In this document: one piece after another, positions 38,297 to 50,104 of the stretch | Layout of the letters: every line of letters starts with the position of its first letter | Position numbering within the stretch: position 1 is the first letter of the stretch | NCBI GenBank assembly: GCA_019155185.1 | Contig: CM032814.1 | Location: 1,290,647-1,354,646, forward strand | Length of the DNA stretch: 64,000 nucleotides | Direction of reading: 5' to 3' | Source: Beaufortia kweichowensis | Taxonomy: Eukaryota > Chordata > Actinopteri > Cypriniformes > Gastromyzontidae | Translations under genes and position numbers: made by a program | Notes under the pieces: model-generated | What the model was told of the DNA's origin: nothing | Database searches by the model: none | Seen by the model: the letters and a program-made list of their open reading frames with translations, nothing else

Positions 38297-38297
38297 T
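38130..38297 (-). CDS. kmt2c: kmt2c exon 2: start codon and AT-hook-like stretch
   Basis: The acceptor is TTTGTACAG at 38298; ATG is at 38296-38294; the donor is AGGAA|GTAAGT at 38130. It encodes MSSEDKSLEPSD..., a Pro/Ser-rich stretch, then DKRLRGRSRKD and a basic tail SKRK. The start matches the MSSEEDKS start of human KMT2C. The AT-hook core is RGRS here, where a canonical hook has RGRP. It ends in phase 2. Confidence 0.93.
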
Positions 38298-38640
38298 CTG
38301 TACAAACAAACACACAAATGCATGTTGGCTGCTAGATAAAAGAGAACATGGAGTTTCACCAGAAAACTGTGAACTGACAGCAGAGTACATCAGAATATTT
38401 TAAATCAGAATCTAGAATTCAAAGCAGCAACAAAACACAAAGCATTTTAGGCAACAAGCCAGAGTAAAGAAATACGCACGTAATGTGCATGTGTATGGCA
38501 CTGACGGTTTTTTCAAATTTACGTTTCTGTATTTTACACTGAGATGATACTGTTTTCTAAAACCTGTACTTTATAAGCCGTTTTCATTTTCTGACCACAA
38601 AATGTAAATAAATGGGCATGAAAAAGGTTTTACATTTTTA

Positions 38641-38701
38641 GTTGAAAACAGTGTTGTGTAAACACACCCCAACTCGTGTGGAGTTGGGGTGAAATTTCAA
38701 C
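38641..38701. other. Hairpin-forming inverted repeat
   Basis: An 11-bp perfect stem CACCCCAACTC / GAGTTGGGGTG with a 5-base loop (38665-38691). It is enclosed by a second 7-bp pair GTTGAAA / TTTCAAC. It is too short to call an RNA gene. Confidence 0.5.
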
Positions 38702-41700
38702 GTTATATTTATTTTGTTATTTGCTAATAATTAAGTGAGCTACAGAGAGTTGTCAATATAAAAAAACAGATCACTGCAAGCTAAATGAATCCGAAAACCT
38801 GGGTGTGAACAAATTATTCTACTGATCCAGTTCTTGTAAAATCCAGAGTTCAGACTGACTCGATTGCCAAGAGCTTTAGAAAGAAATAAGACTGAGTAAC
38901 AACATCAACTTAATAAATGCAATTAATGCAATTCTGTTCACCAGCCAACCCAAAAAATCTTAATCTTCTGGACATTTTATCAGTCGTAACTTTAACTGAC
39001 AATCACAACAAGTTTATAACAAGGGATGTAAATGAAGTAAAGAAACTGTGTCTGTTTTACCAATTCTCATGACTACAGCTCAAAATGCATTTCTCCCCAG
39101 CATGGAGAGCAGAATGTGAGCAGAGGAGAGAGCAGCGCTGTTGACTCATTGCTAATGTCAGTGAGCACAGCTGTGTGTAGATGAACACAGGGGAGAACTG
39201 CTGCTCTGTGTGGTGCCACTGCTCTCTATGGAGCTCTGCTTAAATTAATTTAGAGGTTTTATTCAGCACAGTCATGCTGAGGACAGAGAGGGAAAGCAAG
39301 GAAGGAAACCCCCCCTGCGGAAAGCCCTGCATCGGCGCTTATTTGAATGCTGATTTCACTGGCGGGTTCGTGGGGCCCTTCTGTACCTGACCACAACCGT
39401 CTGATGCCGCACCCACCCAGCCTGTGTGCTAAAGCAAACGGAAGTTGTTCACTGCTATATAGGAGCAGAGATCACTATTTCAAAGAAACACAGGCTGTGC
39501 GATACAAATGTTCAAGCTTTACATGTAAGGGGGAATGCTAACATTTAAATAAGTCATACACAACTGTCATACATTTACAAAACAGATTAAATATTCGCCG
39601 ACTTGCACCATTCCACCATTCCTTTTTTTTGGAGTTTGTGCAATCCTCGGGATGGAACCCATGACTTTGACGTTGTTAGCAGCATGCTCCTACCTTTTGA
39701 TCACCACAAATATAAAATGTACTTGCATGTGTTTAAAAGCTAATTACTTGCTGTGATCATTCACTTAACCAACTCAAATACAAAGCTTATGTGGAATTTT
39801 TTTTTATTGTTTTCTGATCGCCAAAAAAAAGAAAATATTTTTCAATGAGAAGCAACTGCTTTATGCACCTTATGCATAACAGCGCTACTGAACAAATCTG
39901 ACTGTTTCACTGAACAGTCTGAACACAGGTTTATGGCTTTTCTAGAGTCTTCTCCATTCAAATACATTCAAATGTTTTTTAGCATGTGACCTTGCATCTG
40001 AGCAACGGAGGTTCTTGTCTGAGATTTTGTGCAGATCATCCACCACAGTGGCTGGCAGATGAGCAAAATCACCCATCACAGTGAAGAGAGTACATGTATT
40101 TGACTGGTTGCGGGTTTTAATTTTAGATCATATGTTTGTTTGACAATAATGTTCATCTAAAAACACATCCTAGCTAGCATTAATAGTTCATCATAGTTAA
40201 TTAATTAGTGGTAGGCATTGCTGGGTGGCTGATGGGCTATTCAAGCTAGCCAGATGATGCCATTGCCCTTGCTACCAATCTTTGCACCGTAATGCAGCAT
40301 GACAGCATTTGAATATAAAAGTAAGTACATTATGAGATAATTTTTATATTTGGATGAACTATTCCCTTAAAGTTCTTAAAAGTTCTAAAAACAACCTACT
40401 ATTAGTAAAAGAGGTCAATTCAAGCAATATTGTGACTACATTGTACATGGGAAGATTAGTTTGAAAAGTTTAATATTCAGGACAATAGATTCTATTTAAG
40501 CATGGCTATATTGTCAAATATGTGAGGCAATGCAAGATGCGTTCTGTTCCCATTCTCTCAAGATCACTTTGCAATCTGAGAGGCTCCGGTCAGACACATT
40601 TCTTTTTGCTTTGGCTGTATGAAGAACTTCAACCAATCAGACAACAGGAGCCTTGCTATGACTCAGTCAGGCTCTAGCTCCTATCTGAGCCAGGCTACAG
40701 AAAAACAAGACTAGGCGAATGACATTCATTCTGAAGCAAGTGACTTTTGTGTGTATTTTACAAGCTAACAGTGCTGTGAATCTGCACATAAAATGCCAAA
40801 TGTCAACAAACACACACATACACCAAGAATATCTGAACTGGGCCATGCAGGAGGCCTGGGCACCCTCTTTTAGGCCTGGTTTTATAGATTCATAGAGGCT
40901 TAGAATAAGCAAGGAGTATGCCATAGATAAATTGACTTATTAGGAGCTTTTATAAATATGCCTTAGAGAGAAAATTTACTAGTGTACATTTTAAGACAAA
41001 ACAATTACATTCATAGGATATGGCAGCGCACGTTGTTCACAGCCACATCTGTGAAACCAGGCCTTAATGAAAAATTGTATACAAAGCATTTGGATTCCCT
41101 TTTAAAATTAGCCACTGTTAATATTAATAGTGCTAGCTTTTTTTAATTCACTACAATGAAATATTACACGTATACTGATGTATCGATAAAAAGTGGACCA
41201 CTGTGGCCGGAATGACTAAATTAATTAATAAAAACTATACATATAACAGAAAAGGGATGCACACAAAATATTAGACACCAAAAGAGCTGCACAATAATTC
41301 ACAAAAAAATATAAATCACAGTATAACCTAGTATTAAATAAACTGAAAGCAATGCGATTTAATTACTTAACTAACGCACATATTTTTGAGCGTTTTATGA
41401 AAACGAGGTACACAAATAAAAATGTCTGCAGCTCCTAAACCCTATGGTCTATATTCATAATCTGATCTTTTTTAAATTATTTAAAATTATGTTGCTCAAG
41501 AATAAAAGAATCTCAAAGTAGTACAGGAACGGAGTAAAACATGGTAAAGTTATATATAAATGACTCACAATTTCTTTGAATCAATATCATTTAGGAAAAA
41601 AGGGTGAAACTCTTATCTAAATGGCCTGGAAATAAAGATAAAACTGAACGTCTGACCATGTTTTGATTCAAATGTTTTGACTCTGAATGGTAGACTTAAA

Positions 41701-43064
41701 TTTACCTAGCGCAGCTACGCCAGTAGCACTTTAATCAAATAAGAGGGGGCGCGTGGAGTTATGTGGAGACTTATCCACGTATATTATCCAAATTTGGCCT
41801 ACGTTAACAACGCAAACTGTGATTCACTGTAATCGTCTTTTGGTTGGTTACAATCCATGTCCATCAAAACTTTGCTGGCTAAGCATTGGCTGGCTTTATC
41901 AAGCCAAAAATAAAGGAGCCAAGATTGACATCTCAATCAGCCAGTAATGCGCTCCCTAGATATTTTGGACTCTCAGAACGATCGTGATTAATGGAGAGAG
42001 ACAGGGGAGAGCTCATTTTGGTCGGAAGAGTCTAAACTACGGAGGAGACATGGTTTCGAATGCTGGAATTTCAAGATTTCATCAAAAATTGACATAATTG
42101 ATTACAATAACTGGAAACTCTCATGTAAACAAAGGGGAAACTTGTGTTTTTTTGCACTTTTTTATTGTTTTGAATAAAACCGTGGGATGCATTTTGAAGA
42201 GTGGACCCTTTCATTAAATGGTATGCTGGTGTTTTTTGGATTCGTCCATATTGATCCTAACCACACGAGATGAAAGAAAAGTGTTGCCATTTATTTTGTT
42301 TAAGTTTGAATGTGCGGTCCTTTAGCATTTAATTTTCCATTTCCACTCCGGTGTATTGATTGCAAAAATAAGTTCAGATCATGAATCTGGACTGTTTTAG
42401 CTTTCACGTGATGCATTGTTTATAATAGTAAATTAAATGTTTGATACAAAACTAAGGTAATTAAAAATGCAGACACGCCAAAGCACACGTTGACGGTGCT
42501 AATATATAATCTAAATGTGCTGAAAAGGCATCACTCTTTTCTGCCATGTGCTATACATTCCCAAAGCTTGTCTGTGTGGATATGCAAATCTGTTTATTTT
42601 CAAAACTAAATAGTTGGTGAGAAAGCCCTTCATAATCACCTCCACAAGACTCTGATCTGTCTGCCTAAGTAATACAACGTGAACATGGACTTTTATGCAT
42701 TAGGCATTTTAAGCAAAATGCAGATGGTTATTTTAATAAAGTTACTATATTAACTGATTTATATCAAAAGATTTGTGTCAATGACCAACTATTTCCACTG
42801 GATGGTGATTTTCTTATAAGACAATACAGAACCAGTTTAAACTCGTTTTAACATAATGGTTGAATGACAAATCTTTTACCGTTGTCTGACGTGTTCGTGG
42901 TTACACAAATGCAACTGGGTCACAGTTTTTGGGGTTATGTCATGTTCTCAGGTCATGTTTTTGACCAACTTTGAATGTAGTTTACCAAACTGCTTTCCAA
43001 TTAAACTCTGTGGCTTCATACATACTGGGTAGTAAAAAATGGAGACACTGTTTAACATTAGAGG

Positions 43065-43215
43065 TGCTATAGGGCTGTTGTGGCCCAAGGGTTACAGAGT
43101 CAAACTTCTGCTGATAGTTGCAAGTTTGATTCCCAATCCTGAAGCTTGTGGGTTTGATTCTCAATGCCAGCAGGAAATGACTAAAGTCATTACAGCAGCA
43201 GAAACATGAGATGTA
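43065..43215 (+). repeat. Degraded tRNA-derived SINE-like sequence
   Basis: AGGGCTGTTGTGGCCCAAGG resembles an A-box region. Two B-box-like words follow, GCAAGTTTGATTCCCAA and GTGGGTTTGATTCTCAA. The family is unclear. Confidence 0.4.
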
Positions 43216-43238
43216 AAATGTCATATATTAGTTACAAT

Positions 43239-43660
43239 TAGGGATGCCACAATTCTCAATATAAATTTGAACCATTCGGTATGAAATCCACGGTTCAATA
43301 CACGCTTGTGAAGTGCGGTTTTTCGGTTTTGCGTTTAAAAAATTTGTGTGTTTATTTCCCTCTCTAGTTCACTCTCTCTGGCTCTGTGTATAAGTGTGGC
43401 TGTGTGGGCTGTGGGAGTCTATGTGCAGATAGTAAACGCCCTCCCATGAGTAAATATCCAATCACTGTGCACCAAAGTTAGGGGCGCTTGCAATACCACT
43501 GTGTCAGAGTTCACATTGTAACAAGCCAGCGGCGAACTTCAGATGCCTCCCAAACTGGACAAATGTACGTTCTCCAAGTGTAGCAAAAGTTGCATAATGA
43601 CATTTTAAACCAGATAGATACACTTTCTGAAGAAAATGTGAGTGGTGCTTGCTGTGGCAA
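43239..43660. repeat. hAT-like element, left end only
   Basis: Starts TAGGGATGCCACAATTC and continues with AACCATTCGGTATGAAATCC and GGTTCAATACACGC, a pattern of fish hAT families. No matching GGCATCCCTA right end is seen. The right limit is arbitrary. Confidence 0.4.
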
Positions 43661-43712
43661 AACTCACACGCAGACATAATGCTAACAGATGTAACATGAT
43701 ACTACCGAACAA

Positions 43713-44470
43713 CAATTGAATGAAATATACGGCTGGTTTAGGTAGTGTTCAATCCATATGAGTTTTATAATGGGCAATGTGGATATCTAGAAAGCATGGT
43801 GGGTTGACTGTAAAATGCCAATATACATTTTAATAGTAGTAAATGACAAATGCATATGCATAGTGTCATAATCTTTAGTACTTAGTTTACACACAGAGTA
43901 ATTATAACATTAACAAAAGGCAGGCACAAACAACAACAGTGCACACAGCAGTCAGCTGCCATTGGAGGTACGTGTGCACTAGCTAATTAATCACAATTTT
44001 TTTGTGACAAAACACTTCACAGGGACAGGAAACTCCTGACAAAAACAAGCATGCAGCTTTTAGTGCTGCTGGTTTGTGAAACTCATCTGATAAATGAGGA
44101 TGCAAATAATTTAAGTAGATTTATATTACTGTTGATTACTATCCATTTCTAAATGTTTAACTTGAACAATGCTGCTAAAATATCCAAAGACCCAAGCTTC
44201 ATTCAAGCAAACTGATCAGTTGATCAGAAGGTCTTCGGGCTGGATCAATGTGATCAATATGCAATTGACAGTAAGCCAGTTACTGGTGGAACTTAGTAAT
44301 ACAAAGACGACAAATAAACAAATTACTAAAAACTGTAAAATTTGCTACCAATTAAATGTATTTCGGCATTTTACAGTCAACCCACCATGCTTTCTAGATA
44401 TCCACATTGCCCATTTTAAAACTCATATTGACCGAACGCTACCTAAACCAATTGCATATTCCATCCAATT
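43713..44470. repeat. Long inverted repeat, about 117-bp arms, unknown element
   Basis: Arms 43713-43830 and 44354-44470 are reverse complements at an estimated 85-90% identity by eye. The shared core includes TTTACAGTCAACCCACCATG and CTTTCTAGATATCCACATTG. A 523-bp AT-rich middle without an ORF separates them. Both arms end in CAATTG on the outside. It looks like the two ends of a non-autonomous DNA transposon, but no target duplication was found. Confidence 0.7.
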
Positions 44471-45989
44471 GTATTATTACTCTGCAAAACAGACATAAGA
44501 CCATTCACAGCTACAAAGTGCAAGTGTTTCTGTACTGAGAATGTGCACAAACATGGGAGCTTTTGAAAGTTCTTTACAATATCAGTACTCAAAACTGTAA
44601 AATTCTGTGATGAGTATAACCAAACCCTGCTTCTTTAATAACAATCTGTCTATTTATGAAGTTTAATTATTTTTCTTACACATGTTTAGGGACAAATACT
44701 TTCTAAAGCAGCCCCAACAGAAGGAAATGACACAATGATCCCGTTCACACCTGATATTAAATAAGCACCCAACAAGAATGCTCAGCTGATTCGGTTTCAT
44801 TCCAGCAGTATTAGTTGGGAACTCAATATTGACACCTACTGACATCTTACTTCTCCATTGTTTTACTCATATTGTTTAGACTGACGGGTTGCACACGAGT
44901 GACTCAGGCACCATTGTTATGTTTTGTAATGTGTCTGTTTTAAGTATACTACCGTTGTTGTTATATTGTGTGTTTGCCTGTCTTGTTTAGATGTAGTTTT
45001 ATGTGTGTTTGTAAAGTGCATTGGCAATGGCTTGAATTTAAAAAATGTTTATTTTTATTAGCACTACTGTTACTAGTACTAACTCAATTATGTCAACATG
45101 GTGGCACCCATTAGGAAGTCACCTGCTTCTATGTAAAATAAAAAAGTGTGACAAAAAAAAATCATCAAATGAAAACATAAAAACAAACAAAGTATTTAAC
45201 TGCACGAAAGAACATGAGCAAAGTCTCTTCTGTAAGTTGTATTAAACAAATCAAAAAATGTATATCGTTATGGCGGTCTTGTGCCGCGACACGAGAATAA
45301 GACAGAATATCCGAAATCCGAGTTGTCTGGAAAGCAGCAGAAGCCATCCACAAATTGGCAGCATTTCCTGTCTTTTATTGGTTTTAGCAGTAAAAAAAAA
45401 AGACCAAAGCAACAATGAAAAAATGTTTGAAATTATAGCCTCTCATGACCAGCCGTTCTCCATAGTTGAGGACAGAGGTTTCAGAAATTTGATAAATTAC
45501 CGTAGCCCAAAATACATTATACAGAGTAGGTACTTTTCCAACGTCGCGTTACCCGAGTTGTTTCATCTCATGTCAAACACACACACACAGCCTGTTACAA
45601 GCCGATCCCAAAGCAGCCATAAGTTTTACAGCTGATATTTGGACATGCAACGTTAGCTTAATGTTAATAATGAGCCTATTTAAATATTACTGCCAGCGTT
45701 TTCCATACATAAGCTTTACCTGGGGGTCCCAGGTAGGAGTTAATTCTACCACATAGCTTTTTTTTGTTTATGTGAGAAGATCCTGCAGTGTTTAATAATT
45801 GATTTTATTATAAAATAAAAAAGAATTGTTGAAAAGTAAATTTGTGTTTGTATATGCTGTTAATGTAGTTCTTAAAATCTGCAATCTGCAAAAACTGAAT
45901 CAGCAGGTCACACCTATACAAAAATCTGAATCGGCTAAAACTCTAATTTAAACTATAGAAATAGTCAAATGTTTTTGTTCACTATATCT

Positions 45990-46105
45990 CACGGTCTGGG
46001 TGGAGCGAAGCCGAGGTCCAGACTGAGTAGCTGCAGCCGTGGCAGAAAAGATTTTTGGTGTGGCGGCCCACCACGGCAAAATGAATATAGCGGAAACACT
46101 CTATT
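45990..46105. repeat. Transposon-derived fragment, class unknown
   Basis: GGTCCAGACTGAGTAGCTGC, GTGGCGGCCCACCACGGC and AGCGGAAACACTC, a sharp GC-rich block in AT-rich intron, recall a repeated cyprinid DNA-transposon segment. No ends were defined. Confidence 0.3.
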
Positions 46106-47574
46106 GTTCAGTCTAATCCACACATTCACTCTTTACGTTTTCATGTATCACCTCATCACAGTAGTATAAAGACTAGTGGTGAATCAATGTGTGTTTTTAA
46201 AGGTCAATACCGCTATCAAAAAAAAACAAAATGTTATTTTCAAGGCTGTGGATAGATGACACAAGGGGAGCTATTCTGTATATTGTGCTATTCAGTAAAG
46301 CACAGATGGGTTTCGGCCAAGTTAATATTCTCCAACTAGTCCAACATTGATCAATTAAACACAGTTATTAATGACAATAAATATTATCAATAGTTATCAA
46401 TAACAAAAACCATGTTTGTGCTGAAACTGTTACTTTTCTAGCATGTTCTCACACAGTTCACTGTGATAGGACAAGCATAATTACATTTCTGCAGTTGGTA
46501 AACACTATTTCCAAGTGAAATAGTTTGTATCGAAGCTACATTTTAGCAGTTTTTGTTACCTTGTTAATCACAATGCTTTGGTAAGTCAAAGGAACACTTA
46601 CTGTAGGGTGGAGTTGAATCCAAGTGATTAAATGCACAACTGAGACACATGGGACTGAATGTCAGAAATTTCACGATTACAGTGTTAATAATATTACTGT
46701 TTAATTCTGCAAATTAGATGAAGTTAGTAATGATATAAGCTGTAACGACATGGGCAAGACTTCTCTCTTACACACCCCCACACACATCTAAACAGGACTA
46801 GGACTTTGACTAAAAATCACCTCTACATCAAAACCTTCATCATCAAATACATTTTAAATACAACCACAATCAGATACATTGACATATCTGGACTTCATGG
46901 ACACATGTGATAGGGTAAGTCTTTACACAAAACTGAACTGACAAACACTAGACCCCCACCACACATTATGTCAAAACACAAATATTTGCCAACATTTACA
47001 AAGCTAGACAGCAACACTACAAAGGCCACTTCTCTATTTAAACAATGCACTGACTAAAAAGAAATCAGTTGAACAACATTGTTAGATCACACAATAAAGA
47101 ACAATTAAAATCAGTGAACATGGAGCACATCTAACAAGGCCAAGAATTTAGGCTTAGTCCCAGGTAACACTGGTGGATTACAGTAAACTGAGCATGCTAG
47201 GGCAAGTCAATCCTTCACCAGATACTAGTTCCAGTAACTTCTCACCAAGACTAATGTGACAAAACAGCAACTTGAAACTCAACAGCTCAGGCCCAGGTGA
47301 GAGACTAGCCAAAAAAAAAAAAAATCACATGGCTTTTGGTTTAAATGATCACTGAATACCTGTTACAACAAACAACATCTAGGTGCATAAGATCTGTTCA
47401 TGAAAATAACAAGATGGTAATTATTGACTTCCAGTGATACCTGACGCGTGATGGTCAACCTTGCTGTGTAAAAGAGTACTTCATCCAAAAACAACCACTA
47501 ACATGTCACTGCACTCCATTTTTAAAAATCTTTTATCTTTTATCTGTAACTCTATAAAACGATTTCCTACCTCA

Positions 47575-47640
47575 ATCTATATATCTATGTATACCTATAG
47601 CTATATACCTATATATCTATACCATATAGGTTATTCTTTA
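47575..47640. repeat. AT-rich simple repeat
   Basis: Irregular tandem of TATATCTATA / CTATAGCTATATAC units. Confidence 0.7.
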
Positions 47641-48641
47641 TAGTTTAAAAACATCAAGGACATAAAATACTTTACCATTAACATTAATGAGAAGAAGGTG
47701 TATAATGTTTTTAAGAGTCTGTCCCCAATCTATCAGTTGTCAGCTTTTTTTGTTAAGTCAAATGTGCAAACAAAGTGCAAATATTCGGTGTTGTTAATAG
47801 TTCATAAAACCACATGCATAAACATTTCAGATGAACTCTAGCGCGTCACGTGGCACGACACTGATGTCATCGCTTGACATATATGTCAACTGTCCATTTA
47901 CTGAAAAACCTCTTGTGCAATACTCCATACAAACTTTATCTCTGTATAAATGCATTCACAACTTTCATTAAGCTAGACACATGTGCGGAAGACAAGTCGC
48001 TGGTTTTAGTCATACAATTACCACGCCAAAGTAGTTTAATCGGTGAAAAAAGAAAGTGGTTTCGGAGAAACTAAGCAGTTTAGCAGCAATTATCGAGACT
48101 AGTGTAAGATGGCTGGAGCCATATGAAAACAAAACTTTCTGCCACCAAACGTCGGTGTGACGTTTCATTAAACAAGCGTTAGGGTTACGGGCCGCATTTC
48201 ATAACACCTGGCGAGTAAAGATTAACATTAAAAGCTGGATACTATAATTCCTACGTTACTTCCTCTATGACCTTTATAGTGTAGTAAGAAATGCAATACT
48301 TTCGTTTATTCTGAAGGTGGGGGGTAACACACATTAGTTAAAGATCTCCAAAAATTACTCGCGGAACGATACGTGCGCGTTCCCGAGCAAGCGATCTGTC
48401 ATAATAACGATACGATGTTTTAATACACTGCTACGATATTTAATGTCACTCTTTTTCACTCAAACAGACTGTAACTATCGCCACTTTCAGCCGGAAAACC
48501 AAAACAACACTTGCTTTCCACTTCAAAACGTAACAACATCCCGCTTTCTACAACAATAACATTTAACATTCACATATACACAAATAAACAACTAAACACA
48601 ACAAAAAGCGTGTGAATGATCGAAGAGTAGCGAGTGCTTAC

Positions 48642-48900
48642 GGAATTGATGCAATTCTCTTTTCCTTTCCAGCTTCCAGCCAACTTAATTCAGTATGTAA
48701 TCCAAGAAGAAACTTTTCCCAAAGCTCTCATGTGGATTAGGCGTTTGGTACGATATTTCAGGTCGAAACATTCCTCATTTGGCTTAAAGAAACATAGTTT
48801 TCCTCGATTATATGAATTTTAAAGTTGTAGCGTTTACTCCATCATGGTGGCCATGTTTAAGAGAGACCGAAACACTGCCTGTCACTGCAACGCGCAAATA
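48642..48900 (-). other. kmt2c: Candidate non-coding first exon of kmt2c (5' end uncertain)
   Basis: The first coding exon of kmt2c starts with a splice acceptor one base before its ATG, so an upstream untranslated exon must exist. On the minus strand the sequence reads ATCAATTCC then GTAAGC, a good donor at 48642/48641, in a local patch with more CpG than its surroundings (about 48100-49150). It lies between kmt2c and the 3' end of xrcc2, the expected place for the kmt2c promoter. The transcription start was not located and the upper boundary given is a guess. If right, intron 1 is about 10.3 kb. This is inference from a splice signal and position, not from homology. Confidence 0.4.
48834..48854 (-). 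promoter_or_regulatory. Six-codon upstream ORF (MATMME, stop) in the candidate kmt2c leader
   Basis: Reads ATG GCC ACC ATG ATG GAG TAA on the minus strand. The second ATG sits in a near-ideal Kozak context (GCCACCATGATG) yet stops after two more codons. If the 48642 exon is the real leader, this uORF would precede the kmt2c start and could damp its translation. The reading is direct; the role is inferred. Confidence 0.35.
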
Positions 48901-50104
48901 GAGCCACTTTAACGTTGTAAAGCAGTGCTGTTGTTTAAAATTAAACACAACTTACATAAAACATTCACAAACCGAATATATGGTGTGCTGCGCGCTACAC
49001 ATTCTAATTTTAACTAGTAAAAATTGTGCAGAGATAATTTTTAAAAAAAAGTCTCACTGACCCTGCGCAGTAATACACTGGTACACACTCAAGGTAAACA
49101 GTCCTCTCAGTCGTCAGCGGTAGATGGTAAAACGCGGAAGTGGAGTTTGAAATGAAGTCCCCGTCTGTTGTCATCATATGAAAGGATGTATTATTTCTAT
49201 TTCTGTTATTTTGGCCAACTCTTTTTTTTGTGCAAATGTGGCCATTCATCTACTTAACTTAATGTATCAGACTTGATACGTTTTGCAATATCTTGGCCAA
49301 TTACCAAATGTTTGCATAGATTAAACAAAGTGTTTACTTTCTGTTTTGTTTATAAACGCCTGCGTTTGTTTGAATCGCCATGCAGTGACAGGTGCTTTTT
49401 TTAAACATTTTATTACCATTTATTTTCCCTCCATATCTCACCCACTAATCTGTATATTTAGTAGTCCGAGCACCTTTAAATACAAATATTACGACAGAGA
49501 CCTTAAATCATGAGCTTTAAACTGGTAAACTTCAGAGGATCACACGTTTACCTTAACGTCAATAATAGCCAGAACTCTAATACTTTTTATACCAAATCTT
49601 TGATTTCATTTCTGCCTTCAACAATTAAACTTTTCGATCTCTTCCTTAGACCGTTCACCTGATTTTCACGAAACATGTTATATCAAGGGACTCAAGGGAG
49701 TCGAAAAGTGTCCAATGCTCCTTTGTTGATCATTTTGTTGTCAGCACTTGTACAATGCAGTAGTTTACAAAGGCAATTGCATTATGTTTAATCGGCTTTG
49801 TGACACCTTTACAGTTTGACCCCCATATGTGAAGAATATTAAAAATGCATATTCCTTTTAATTACTGTAGCATAGTCACGTGCCTGATCTCTTCTTATCC
49901 CTTAGGTTATGCTAAGCAGGTTTGCCATAGTCAGCAACCAGTCTTGGAAACCTACTTTTTCAAACTCTTCCATGGTCACATGGAGACCCTCATAACAAAA
50001 CACATTTGAAAAACATTTTAATAGAACAAACACTGCATTAACAAATGGGATGGCGAGCACATCGAAATAAATGTTTATTTATGGCTGTATGTCTGCAATG
50101 CGTT

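Larger units (their letters stand above)
38298..48641. other. Presumed kmt2c intron 1 (10.3 kb, if the 48642 exon is right)
   Basis: No coding signal. Contains a hairpin (38641-38701), a degraded SINE (43065-43215), a hAT-like end (43239), a long inverted repeat (43713-44470), a TE fragment (45990-46105) and an AT-rich simple repeat (47575-47640). An isolated CpG-bearing stretch at 41700-42000 is unexplained. Confidence 0.5.

Noticed and set aside
48852..48854. ATG in the 48642 exon as the true kmt2c start
   Set aside because: It stops after six codons and is not in frame with the coding exon; the MSSEDKS start at 38296 matches the family.
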